From Elmis aenea (Eukaryota > Arthropoda > Insecta > Coleoptera > Elmidae), in contig OX393580.1 of NCBI GenBank assembly GCA_947652605.1, forward strand, positions 18,310,159-18,374,158: a stretch of 64,000 nt of DNA, in the 5' to 3' direction. Of the stretch, positions 1-11,000 are shown piece after piece (the stretch's first letter is position 1; each line of letters begins with the position of its first letter). The translations under genes and the position numbers were made by a program. The notes under the pieces were generated by a model. The model did no database searches. It saw nothing but the letters and a program-made list of their open reading frames with translations, and had not been told where the DNA came from.

Positions 1-59
1 TTGTTGTATTCGTAATTTGGTGTGAAGTGCAAATTTAGGGGTGAATTTACAAAGCATCA

Positions 60-625
60 ATTTCGCTGAATTTGAATTTATACATGGTGTACCAATTTAT
101 TGTTTGTAAAAAAATTAAACAGCGTCTACTTAATACATAACAATTACAAAGTTGTTCAGAGACCGATTAAAAATATTTTTACAGCTCGTCAAAGTTTTTA
201 AAAACTTGCCAAGTCTTTGAAACTATTTTTGTCAAAATTTGGAAAATTTTGCATTTGGCTTTACAATTTGTTAAAATTTTAAACTATGTCTACTCAAAAA
301 ATTTGCTAAGGGTACACCTTTCAAACTATTGCTGGCAAATATTTGAAAATTTTGCATTTAACGTAACTGTTTGGGAAAATGTTAAATAGTGTATCCTTAA
401 TGCATAAGGTTGTTAAGAAATTTGTCTACAAATATTTTTAATAACTTATTAAAATGTTTAAAAATTTGCCAAATGTATATCTTTGGAACCTTGGTGTCAA
501 AATTTTGAAAATTATGGATTTGGTTTAATTGTTTCTGAAAATACTAAACAAAATCTGCTCAATGCATAAAAACTATTAAGTTAGTCGGAAACCGATAAAA
601 ATATTTTTTACAGCTCATTAAAGTA
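60..625. repeat. Diverged AT-rich tandem repeats
   Basis: Similar blocks recur near 205, 300 and 465 (TTTGCCAA or TTTGCTAA, then CTTTGAAAC or CTTTCAAAC, then AAAATTTTGCATTT-like sequence). A flanking block, GCATAA followed by ACCGATAAAAATATTTTTACAGCTC, recurs near 136, 399 and 560. The copies are strongly diverged and have no coding potential. I see nothing else in 1-990. Confidence 0.5.
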
Positions 626-993
626 AAGTTTTTTATACCTAAACTTATCTTACATTTTCCAATGGATTTTCCAATAATCACAGATATTAGTTTATTTGTG
701 TGGCATCTGCAACACGCATTTAAGAGAATGTTGAATGCAATATTAGCCACAACTATGCCTGTTGAATTTCACTAGATTTTGTGTCGTCACACTTTGGTAC
801 AGTTGTGTAAATATACCTTCGGTCTCACTACATCACTTGTTGAACCTGTTTGTGGGGTGTTTGTCGGTCTGTGATAGATAATTACGACCCAATGTACTAA
901 GCTTCAAACACAATGTTTCACTCATGACATTTCCTAAGCATTTTCGCTCTACAGATATTTAACGCACGTTTTGAAATGAACATACTCAATATA

Positions 994-1619
994 CAGGGTG
1001 TGTAAAAATTGGCGGAAGGGCTACACGGGGCGATGTTCTTCGTAAAATTCTAAGTCGAAAATCTTAATACGAAAATGTTGTACCACGCTTGCTGTGTCTG
1101 CAAGAGGTCCTCAAAGCTTTGACATTTAGTCCTTTAATAGGCGTTATTATTTAATACTTGCAAATGAAAAAGCTGCAATTTGGAATAAAAATAGATTTCG
1201 AATAGTATTTTTTCCTAGATATTGTGTTCTTCCTTTCAAAAATTGGTGTTGAAAATATGTAAATCACTGATTTTAATGACAGTAATACATATGGCAACAT
1301 TGTCCTTAGCTGTCATCTCTGTTTTTCTCGTAATTATTTCTTGTTTGTGTTTTACGATACCCAAACGTTTGCAGCTATGTTTACGAACTGAAGGCTTTCA
1401 GTTCGAACAAAAATTGTAAATACCTAAGTAAAAATTGCTGATAAAAAAATTGTCCAAACGCAAATGAATGTATGCAATGTTGCCAATTTTTTTTTTCTTT
1501 AAATGGTTCCTGAGGCCATAGGAAGCATGGTACAACATTTTCGTATTAAGATTTTCGACTTAGAATTTCACGAAGAACATCGCTCCGTGTAGCCCTTCCG
1601 CCAATTTTTACACACCCTG
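994..1619. mobile_element. TIR element (626 bp), TA-flanked, family A copy 1
   Basis: The element is bounded by TA on each side and has inverted ends of roughly 90 bp: it opens with CAGGGTGTGTAAAAATTGGC and closes with the reverse complement. No transposase is present, so it is non-autonomous. A second copy lies at 43275-43895. The TA target and CAGGG ends suggest mobilisation by a Tc1/mariner-like transposase. That is inference, supported by the mariner remnants inside two similarly ended palindromes in this window. Confidence 0.85.
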
Positions 1620-1621
1620 TA

Positions 1622-3671
1622 TAATTACTTCTAAGTGCCAAGGTAAACGACTCTAGTTAATTATAATATAAATAAAGTTTATAACTTGTTTGAAGCAAAA
1701 ACTGCTGTTGGGTAACGTAAAAAATCTGCGCTTTACACTTATTTTCGCCTGTGCTACTATCTTTAACTACCATCAACATAATTTTTATCTTGCTGGAAGG
1801 GTAAAAGCTGTCGTGTTTTCTTGGTGGAGGCGCCAGGAATTATATAAAGCTATTATAGACGACGCAAAAAGGGCATTAACAGTTATATAAATAAATATAA
1901 TGGTATTTAACTAACAAAAAATGCATATTACTTTTTAAACTACCTAATTCCTTAACGGGATTACCAGCACTTCGGTGAATCTCTGCATAAATAAGAAAAA
2001 TTTAACTCATTCTATGACTTAAAAATTTTAACTTTCTGTCTTTACAGTTTAAAGCATTTTATAATGTTTTTTAAAGTAATCATAGGCTGAGTTCCAGTCA
2101 TACATATGTATAAACTAAACCTTTTTTTATGTTCAGAATAAATAAATTTTTTGTTTTATAATTCAAGCCATGATTTTCTACTAAATGTTCTTTATAATTT
2201 TCCCTTAAACACTGTTGTGATGTATCTCCACTTGCGGCATTTTTTCTTTACTTAAAGCATTAATTTAAGAACATCGTAAACACTTTTGTTGAAGAGTGCA
2301 CCCTATTTAGGGTAACAATAAAATAAACAGGAAAAACGCGTATTATTCCAAGGAAGTTGTTACGGGCTTAATAAAGTTCCAAGTTTTTCCGCTTTAAGTT
2401 TCGTGTCGTTGTGATACGCAAATTTTATACGTTTAAGACGCGTTTGAAATAAAAATTGTAGTCAATTTTGTATGTACACTTGTCATAAACATTCTAAACC
2501 CAAAAAAGGAAATTTATTTTTGTGAAGTTTGGAAATTAACATAGTATAAGGTGTAAAAATTGTCATTTTTGTTTATATCTTTAATAGTGTGTAATTGATC
2601 AAAATTACCGATCTTTTTGACAGTGTTACTTCTTACATTTGTGAAATTAAAACATCTTTTGACTCGCATTAACCCTTTTAAGTAATACAAGCTTTAATTT
2701 GGCTGCTATAAAACATTTTCACTACATTAAAGTCAAATAAACTGAAGAAAACGCTTACCAGGTACAGGACTAACAAATGAGCCGTAAAAATACCATGTTT
2801 GAAGTTAAACAATTTGCTCTATGGAGCAAAACTTATCCTACAGTCACGCTCCATAACACTTTTCCCACCTTGAACTTTTTTAAAGAGCCCCTCTTTGAAA
2901 ATCCAAGCAAGGAGTGCAATTTGAATATTAATTTCTCTCATCTCAAATCAGGCAGAAACTCCGATGGTTTTCTGATAGTAACACGGAAGTGCAGCAAATA
3001 TTCGAGTTAATGCGTTTTTTGTGTCTTTCGTTCTTTGCGAAAGTAAAAGGGACACTTACTAGATAGTAAAGTGACCGGAGTGAAATCGTGAGACATTGCC
3101 TTTACTCTCGAAGAAAGTGACGCATTAAAAAGTGGCTTCGTTTTATACCACCGACATCTACCAGTTGATGCATTCATTTATCTTTCGAGTTATTTCATTC
3201 TTTTGCTATTTAGTAACAGAAAGTTACAGTTTTATTTTGTAAGCAAAGTATGCATTAAGAAAATCCTTAGTACTGTCTTTAAAAAAAAGGATTTCTGCTA
3301 AGAACGCGATGACAGAGGTTTGACGTTGGGTATGACCTAACTAGGGTTATATTTCCTTGAACATATAAGATGTATTAAACCCTTAGTGGTTTAGTGTTCT
3401 ACTCTTGGTGTACTAAAGTGGGACTTGCTTCAGATTAATTTTGGTTTTAAATTGGGAAACATGACGCTCTTTACAGCTCCCACAAGGGGTCGGTCGGGTA
3501 TTGAACAAGATTTAGGTAAATTTCCCAGAAATAACTTTTTGGTGGTTAAGCAATACGCTGATTCTCAAACTGTCTGTCAAGTTTTGGCAATGACTGATGT
3601 AGACAGTGTCGATGATCTAATTAACCATTAAAAAATAAACAAACACACAGCTTAATGCTGAAAAACAATTG
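1622..3671. other. No recognisable feature
   Basis: AT-rich sequence. Short open frames (for example 2777-3010) show no domain-like motif or composition bias. I see no gene or clear repeat. Confidence 0.5.
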
Positions 3672-3673
3672 TA

Positions 3674-5178
3674 CAGGATGGGCAAATTTCGATGTTTTCA
3701 TTGGGAATCTCGGTATCTATAAGAGGTATTTGGAACCAGGCCCCGCTTTCTCGATCTCTTTTTTCAAGAAAAAGTTAATAGTAAAAACTAAAATTAGTTA
3801 TAGTCTTTTATTTTCGAGTGATCACCGATACTCGATTTTTCGACTGTTCGTTATATGACTATATCTCGCTTGTTTATGAAAATAGAGGGGGAAAAAAATT
3901 TTGTTCTACAGGCACTTTTTTGATAAGAATGCAGTGGCGTAGACAGTTTTTCAAAAAAAAAATCGAATCGAGTTGTGACCAGGGACTAAAAACGAAAAAA
4001 ATTCCGTTCGTTTCTGTTCGGAACGAAAACGAAAAAAATTCCGTTCGTTTCTGTTCGGAACGAAAACGATATATCCAATCAAGTGTATATTCTATATTGA
4101 TGATCTAAAAAACAAATTAGAAATAGAGAATATCTGTACCGTTAATTGTGTTACACGAAATTGCAAGTATAAACAATAAAGTTGTTAATACATATTCACG
4201 TAAATATATGGAGAAAAGTGAAGCTCACTTATTTCAAGTGAGATTTTTTACTGCCTCGTGGAGTCTTCCCAGCACAGAAGGTAAATTCGCGTTTGTGTTT
4301 AACAAATAAAATTGAAATAGCGACAAAACCGGTTAAAACCTGTTTTGGAAAATATTTATTTCGTTTTCGTTCTTGAACGAAACATAATAATTTCGTTTTC
4401 GGTTTCGTTTTCGTTCTTAAAAAATTTCGTTTAATTTCGTTTAACGTTTTCGTTTTCGTTCCGTTCTTAGTCCCTGGTTGTGACATAAAGTTGTATTTTT
4501 TTAAATAGAACCCGTAGTTCGCTGTGGCATCACGAGAAAGAGCATTTTTTCCCTATATTCCAATAATATATATCATCTGAGGTAGATTTATTAATTTTCC
4601 TTACATTATAGCAAAAATGAAGTAATTTTTCCTATTTTATTTTTTTCTAGTATTCTAGTAGTTGGCTTATGTCATTAGGAATAAACCTGGTAAAACAAAC
4701 TGTCATTCTGTTGTTTTAACCATAGTTTGTCAGAAATAATTACGTTTAATTGTTGATTGTTTATATTTTTGTACCTTAAAAACACGAAATGGCTTACGAA
4801 TATTACTAAAAGTATGATATGTTAGAATGTTCTATTCAAAGTAATAATTATTCTGCAGCTGCAAGTGAGCCATATTTTAACCGTTACACAAAAAAAGCCA
4901 ACCTAATAAATTAATTTTTGTAAGATTAAAACAAAATTTCGTTTTGGGGACACATTAAAGACAATTTATATAAATATAGTAGTAATAATATGAATGAACT
5001 GAGAAAAAAATTTAATTTAATTAAAATAAGTTTCATTTCCAGCTTCAGAATTATATTTTTTTTAGTTTTCTCCATTAACTTTTTCTCGAAAAAAGAGATC
5101 GAGGCAGCGGGGTCCGTTTTTCGATACCTCTTATAGTCACCGAGATTCCCTATGAAACATCGAAATTTACCAACCCTG
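3674..5178. mobile_element. Foldback TIR element, interrupted by a hAT insertion
   Basis: The inverted arms are 3674-3800 (opens CAGGATGGGCAAATTTCGATG) and about 5050-5178 (closes CATCGAAATTTACCAACCCTG), with TA at both outer edges. The arms share a long inverted match including GAATCTCGGT and TTTTTC(A/G)AGAAAAAGTTAAT. The arms are visibly diverged and no coding sequence remains. A separate hAT-type element sits inside at 3980-4476. Confidence 0.7.
3980..4476. mobile_element. hAT-type non-autonomous element (497 bp)
   Basis: The ends are CAGGGACTAAAAACG and CGTTCTTAGTCCCTG (one mismatch in the inverted pair). The element is flanked by a perfect 8-bp direct repeat, GTTGTGAC, at 3972-3979 and 4477-4484, the duplication length expected for hAT elements. 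The inside is rich in CGAAAACGAAA and TTTCGTTTTCG motifs, with a local tandem duplication of about 36 bp near 3989-4070. No transposase is present. It is younger than the foldback element that hosts it. Confidence 0.9.
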
Positions 5179-5180
5179 TA

Positions 5181-7196
5181 CACTGACTTTCTGAACAGAT
5201 TTTCAACAATTGTCAAATCACTTGACGACTTTCTTGTTTTAATAAAATATTTAAATGCATCTTTGATCAGTTTTTGTTGTTGATCAGAATGTCAAACCGT
5301 TGCAATTCGCGCTGAAATGACGCATGGATTCCTGATTCACGTAATAGTCGTCTTCAGAGGGCTCCAAGTTTGGAACGGTTCTATAAACAACTAAATCATG
5401 TTTCAACAAAGTTCAGGCGCTAGAACCGCTGCAGCATCTGAAATTACTATTCAGAATTGTGTTTGTTACACTCCCCCAATAGTTTATCTGCAGATTATAC
5501 GGTGAGTGGAATAAGGGAAATCTTATGTGGAAACTTCCACGAGTTATGAAGTGAATCGACGCAAATTTTCAGTTTTTGTGCTGAAACTTATAATTAAACT
5601 ACACGCGTTTTAAAAACCAAAATGTGGTGAGTTTTTTCTAAGGGTTTTTGCGTGAACCATCCCTGCTTTTACCCAAGAAAAAACTGTTATTAATTGAACG
5701 CAGTTAACTTGTGCAATTAATTAAAGTTGTTTTTGAGAGCTAACTATACCAATCTTTCAGTTTAGTTGTTTACGAGCCACTGTATCATAACATATCCCAT
5801 TAATCAAACACCTACTGCATTTTATGGGGATCTTTATTAGATTAATAGCATCATTCGCACTTGGCGTTTTGTAACACTAATTTTGCTTTATTGGGACAAC
5901 GCGACGGTAAAACCAACTAAATACCATGCATTAGTCATAACGCGAAGAGATTTTCCGAAAATAGAAACGCCGTTGGGTTATGAGATAGTATTTTTTAAGC
6001 AACAAATTTGAGAACTATTTTGCGATTAGCGATGCATAGTAGTCTGCCATAGACTGAACAAGTTACTACAACAACATCAAAATTCACAACTAATTTCATT
6101 ATACGCCTTTACGCTATGCACAATTCCAGTTGTATACTAATGTCCGTGTTTCATTCTACGCACCCCCAACTTGGGACTCGAATTCGTTACACCAAACTAT
6201 GTATATGAACCACATTTTTGTAGCAAATCGCACCCTTGTGACACAGCTAATAAGAGAGCAGGATTTGTTGTTTTCCATGTACAATAATGAAAACAATTTG
6301 AATTATTTTTCTTTCGGTTTTTTTATAGCTTCGTTTGCAAAATGTTAAAGGCCCCATTCATCAAATTGACGTAGAACCGCCCTTGGTCGGAAATCCACTA
6401 CAAATATTTTTTTATCTGCTAAAGAGATCTGATAATTTATAGACAGCCAGTGAATTAACTTCTTGTATTAACACGGATTGCTTTTCTTCTGCTTTTATGC
6501 GTAAACCACACAATATCTGTGGTTCGTGCGAATTTTGCATCAATTTTACTTTAGTTTTGTTTAAAAATGTATAATTTTATAAACCCATTCTATTTTAAAT
6601 TTCCATACGCAAATATACTAGAAGTACTTTAATTGAAACCACATTTTTAGAAATGAAAAGGTGTTGTAATCGTTACAGTTTTTTTTTAGTTAAATAGCTC
6701 TATTTTTATAAACGCTTAATGCTCTTTTTCATCGTTTAAGGAGACATTAAATAAATTCCCGGTGCTTCCAAGAAGCTGGCACAACAGCTTTTCTTCCCCT
6801 AGCGAGATAAAAATATGTTGATCGTCGCAAAAGATAGTCCACAAAGATGAAAATAGGTGTAATGCGCAGATTTTTTTACTTACTACAAACAGATTGTAAA
6901 CGCCTTTAATTTCATGAGGGAATTAATGAAACTAACTTGAAATTTATTTAAAAGACTTGGATATGCCCGGTGCAGGTTATTTTCTAGTGTAAGGCTTTTT
7001 TAATTTTGAGTTAAAACTGCATCAATTTTTTTTCAATGGCATCTGTGATTAATTTGCAATCTATGAACAATTTAGGAACAATAAGTAAATTGTTGTAGCT
7101 TTAATTTTACGTGAAGGAAAAGCTTGCCCAGTGGCAACTATCCGCTTAAATTTACTTAAATTAATTTATTATTGGCAACATAGGTTAAATTTTTAC
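5181..7196. other. No recognisable feature
   Basis: AT-rich unique-looking sequence. I see no domain-bearing frame, RNA gene or element termini. Confidence 0.5.
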
Positions 7197-7200
7197 TTAA

Positions 7201-7590
7201 CACGTTCGCTGCGGCGCAATATCTTCAAAACTTTGTGGGGCGCGTTACGGGGTGTAAGTGTCCCGTAGGCAAACCTCAGTTCGTGCGGTACGGGGCATAT
7301 GTGTCCCGTACAGCTGTACGATACGGTACGATTAAACGCATTTGAATTAATGATAGGGTTAAAAATGTGATTGTTTATTGATATAATCTACTATAGAATA
7401 ATCCAATAAACATAATGCGAGCGCAGGAATTAGCAATTATTGGTAAACCTATTGGTACAAATAAAAATTGAATATTTTGAAAAATACGGGAACTAGAGCC
7501 ATCGTTCCGTAGAAAAGTCTTGCGAATTGCAGTGCCACCCCATGGGAAGATCGATACGGGACACATATGTCCCAAAACGCAGCGAACGTG
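7201..7590. mobile_element. piggyBac-type MITE (390 bp)
   Basis: Both sides are TTAA (7197-7200 and 7591-7594), the piggyBac target duplication. The ends are inverted: CACGTTCGCTGCG at the left and CGCAGCGAACGTG at the right (13 bp, perfect). Inside are repeated TACGGG and TGTCCCGTA motifs. There is no transposase, so it is non-autonomous. It abuts the C-terminal part of the jockey remnant at 7595-8400 and may have inserted into it. Confidence 0.88.
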
Positions 7591-7594
7591 TTAA

Positions 7595-8400
7595 AACGAT
7601 TAGGCAAATCTAAGGGTTTATGCCTCTTTAGTCTTTTAGTTTGTATAGTGTTGAGATGATGAGACAATCTTTCTTGATATTTGGCACTAAAACTTTGGAT
7701 CACATTTTGCACTGAGCACATATGAAGATCTCGCTGTATAACTTCCTTAGCAACCTAGCATGCGGCGTTGGTTATTGTTCTTAAAGTTTTGGACTGAAAT
7801 CGTTGTAAGATTTCTATGATAAAGTTACTGCTTGAACCTCATAGTTGTATTTCATATTGGCTTTAATATCGTTTTATAGATTAGGAGTTTGTTATCGATC
7901 GACAGTTGTGAGTTTCTGCCAATAAGCCAGTACAACTTTCTAAATTGCACTCCCAGCTGTTTACGTTTCATCCATATGTGTTTCCGCCATGTCAGTCTGC
8001 GATCTAAGTGCATTTCCTGATATTTTGTTTCTTCTTCTTGCGGCAAAACAGTACGGTGTAGTGAGACGGGAGGGCAGGTGTCTCTACGCATGGTAAAAAT
8101 TACGTGTGTTGACTTTCCTTCATTAACTTTTATTCTCCAAACTTTTAGCCATTTTGAGATCTTGTCGAGGTTTCTTTGCAGTATTTGCGATGCGATCGTT
8201 GGATCTGTGTGTGAGGCCAAGACCGCTGTATCGTCGGCAAAGGTAGCTACAATGTTATGTTCCACTGTTGGAAGGTCGGTGGTATAAAGCAAGTAGAGGA
8301 CGGGTCCGAGGATACTTCCCTGCGGCACACCAGAGGTTATGGGAACGAGATTAGTTTGCTCCTGGTTAAATTTTACTTTAAAAAATCTGGCATCAAATTG
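7595..8400 (-). pseudogene. jockey-like reverse transcriptase remnant
   Basis: The longest open stretch is 7852-8328. It carries the RT motifs PQGSILGPVLYLLYTTDLP and FADDTAVLA (FADD active site), then a LDRRLTWRKHI motif typical of jockey-clade proteins. Sequence upstream on the minus strand (to about 8400) still reads as RT before the PQG motif. A second frame at 7605-7721 continues the C-terminal region after stops and a frame change. The endonuclease, ORF1 and N-terminal RT are absent. A related remnant lies on the other strand at 13461-14790. Family assignment rests on motif recognition. Confidence 0.8.
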
Positions 8401-8606
8401 GAAACAATAATTTGTGATTTACAACCTCTGAGTAACGAGTATAAACACAAAGTTTGTACATGAAACTAATGTTATTTAACTCGAGGCTAGTTCTAGTATA
8501 ACCTTCTTATACCGTTTTTGTTTCATTACAAATAATACCACTGGGGTGATTATTGCACAGAAAGCGATTGTAATGGTTGCATCTGTTTGAGTGCTTTCGA
8601 TCTATA

Positions 8607-10120
8607 CAGGGTGGTGCTTTTTTCGATGCTCACCATTGCTATTTAAGAAACGGTAAGAGATACAAGGTCGGTTAAATTAGAGAAAAGTTGCACATTTTTA
8701 TGGCGATTAGGAATCTGAAAAGAAATCCCGGATATTTTGATTCGTTTTTGAGTTATTACAAAAAAACTGAAAAATGTGATTTTAGAAAAATATTATTATC
8801 TTCCCTACCATTGACGCTATTTCATTTAAACTTGGTAACTTTATGTTTTTGACCGTCCTGGGTTTGATGACGTCAACAGAAATTTTCTAAGCCTTCTAGA
8901 TTTCAAGTTGCGATAGTCAAATTTTTTATTTCTTATGGCCGCCATATTGGATTTTTACACCATCAGACAGACAAAAAAATTTGCTTTTCAACTTGGTAAC
9001 CAAAATACCTTTTTTCTTTCAAAAAACTTGTTGAAATTTTAAAATTTGTGTAAATAATTGATAAAATCGAGAATGCTCTGAAAAACAATTGAAATTATAA
9101 TATAAATCAAAGTGACAACATTTTATAGGTCTAATGATAACGAAATTAAGATTGTTGGAAACATATTTAGGAGATATGTTAGGCGAATTGCCATTATTAA
9201 CAATTCAAAATCATCAGTAGTTTCAGCAAGAAGGAGCTAGTCCTCACAACGCCCGTATTGTAAAAGGATATTAATTTCGATGTACGCTTTCAAAATGCAT
9301 GACTTGGTACGTTTGGTCCTGTTCATTGGCCTCCGCGATCGCCATGTTTAATGCCTATGGATTACTTTTACATTGATGTTGTTTATGCAACCCCAACGGA
9401 AAATATTGAACTTCTTCGCCATAAACTCAAAAATTCTTTCGACTCTATTTCGAGACAAACTATCCTAAATGAAGTGGACGAAATGAATTTGAGGACTAAC
9501 CACTAGTACATCATACATAACGGCGCGCACTTTAAACAATTTAAATAATTATTTATCTGGTGTTTTAAATTTATTGTCCTTTCGTTATTTTATTAGACCT
9601 ATACAATGTTGTCACTTTGATTTATATTATAATTTCAATTGTTTTTCAGAGCATTCTCGATTTTATCAATTATTTACACAAATTTTAAAATTTCAACAAG
9701 TTTTTTGAAAGAAAAAAGGTATGTTGGTTACCAATCTGGAAAGCTAATTTTTTTGTCTGTCTGATGGTGTAAAAATCCAATATGGCGGCCATAAGAAATA
9801 AAAAAGTTGACTATCGCAACTTGAAATCTAGAAGGCTTAGAAAATTTCTGTTGACGTCATCAAACCCAGGACGGTCAAAAACATAAAGTTACCAAGTTTA
9901 AATGAAATAGCGTCAATGGTAGGGAAGATAATAATATTTGTCTAAAATCACATTTTTCAGTTTTTTTGTAATAAATCAAAAACGAATCAAAATATCCCGG
10001 ATTTCTTTTCAGATTCTTAATCGCCATAAAAATGTGCAACTTTTCTCTAATTTAACCGACCTTGTATCTCTTACCGTTTCCAAGATAGCAATGGTAAGCA
10101 TCGAAAAAAGCACCACCCTG
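8607..10120 (+). mobile_element. Palindromic mariner-related element, family B copy 1 (1514 bp)
   Basis: Very long inverted arms (about 8607-9165 and 9576-10120) begin CAGGGTGGTGCTTTTTTCGA and end with its reverse complement, with TA on each side. The loop holds a mariner-type transposase C-terminal remnant (9224-9548). A second copy of the same structure lies at 38077-39585, inverted relative to this one. The loop protein ties these CAGGG-ended palindromes to the IS630-Tc1-mariner superfamily. Neither copy encodes a complete transposase. Confidence 0.85.
9224..9548 (+). pseudogene. mariner-type transposase C-terminal remnant
   Basis: The frame reads QQEGASPHNAR, then after stops or shifts GPVHWPPRSPCL..PMDYF and VYATPTENIELLRHKLK, ending HFKQFK before a stop at 9546-9548. 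This matches the C-terminal third of mariner-family DDD transposases: the QQDGA-PH block, the WPPxSPDL-P-D block and the terminal HFxxL-like end. The catalytic Asp of the QQDGA block is Glu here, while the last Asp (PMD) is kept. In-frame stops follow HNARIVKGY and the motif near 9504. It cannot encode an active enzyme. Confidence 0.8.
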
Positions 10121-10289
10121 TATATCTTGGACATCACCAACACCTACCATGTTTCAGTTTTTGCAACTCTTGTCTCTGTGAAGTTCATGGTTCTCGTAAC
10201 TCTGTTTAAGTTGCCGCTAGTTGTTTTCCTAGTTGCATAAGGAACTGTCGCCATTTGTAGACTTTTTTGCTTGCCAATCTTTAGTTAGG

Positions 10290-11000
10290 TGTGAGTGTGA
10301 CACCATCTAACGTAGGCGTTGAGGGCGCTAATATCTATAATAATATTTTAAAAAACTGCAACAGGCCATCTTCGTGTTTGTCTCTTCACAGTATACGTTC
10401 GAACAAACTTGTCCATGGCATATACACTTGATTTTGTTTTATTATAGTCGATTATTACTAGTGGTTTCGTCTTGTTACCTTTAGAAATCTCACCAGTTTC
10501 GTTTGTAGTTGATAGTAGTGTAATCGGTTTTTTTTTTCTGTTGTGGAGAAAAAAACACTAATATAGCGTCGTCTTGATAGCCAACTTTTGTTAAATGTAC
10601 ATGAATTTACCAATTCCTTAGGAAGTTCTGGTCTGTTTTTCTTTACTGTACCTAGCAATGTTAGATTCTTCTCTTTCAAATCTCTGGCATGTTCGAGACG
10701 TAAAAAATGATCGGTGGTCACATTTGTCCCTGATTTCTCTAACCTCTCTTTTATTTCTAAAACGACTCGTTTGCCTTGATTGCGTTGACGCTGGTCATTT
10801 ATTTTACTACTGTATATCTGGCAATTGTAAACGTATGAGGTGTGACTGTCGCAGGACACCCAAATCTCTATGCCATATTTTTCTGACTTTGATGGCATGT
10901 TTGTTTGAAAGGACACCTACCTCGGAAACTTAGCAGCTGTTTGTCAACCGCTATGTTCGCAGAGGGAATGTTTGCATCTTGAAGAGAAGGTAGCCATAAT
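10290..11000 (-). pseudogene. piggyBac transposase remnant (DDE_Tnp_1_7-type)
   Basis: Reading the minus strand from about 10990: VDKQLLSFRGRCPF, then after a one-base shift a 152-codon stretch (10458-10916) with MPSKSEKYGIEIW, NQGKRVV and NVTTDHFLRLEHA, followed further along by NKTKSSVYAMDKFVRTYTV and RRWPVAVF. These match the catalytic core of piggyBac-family transposases in order. The first two aspartates (VDKQL, TTDHF) are present. The third, normally in a GGVD block, is replaced (SSVY). Frame breaks and that loss make it inactive. The N-terminus, C-terminal zinc finger and TIRs were not seen. Confidence 0.82.
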
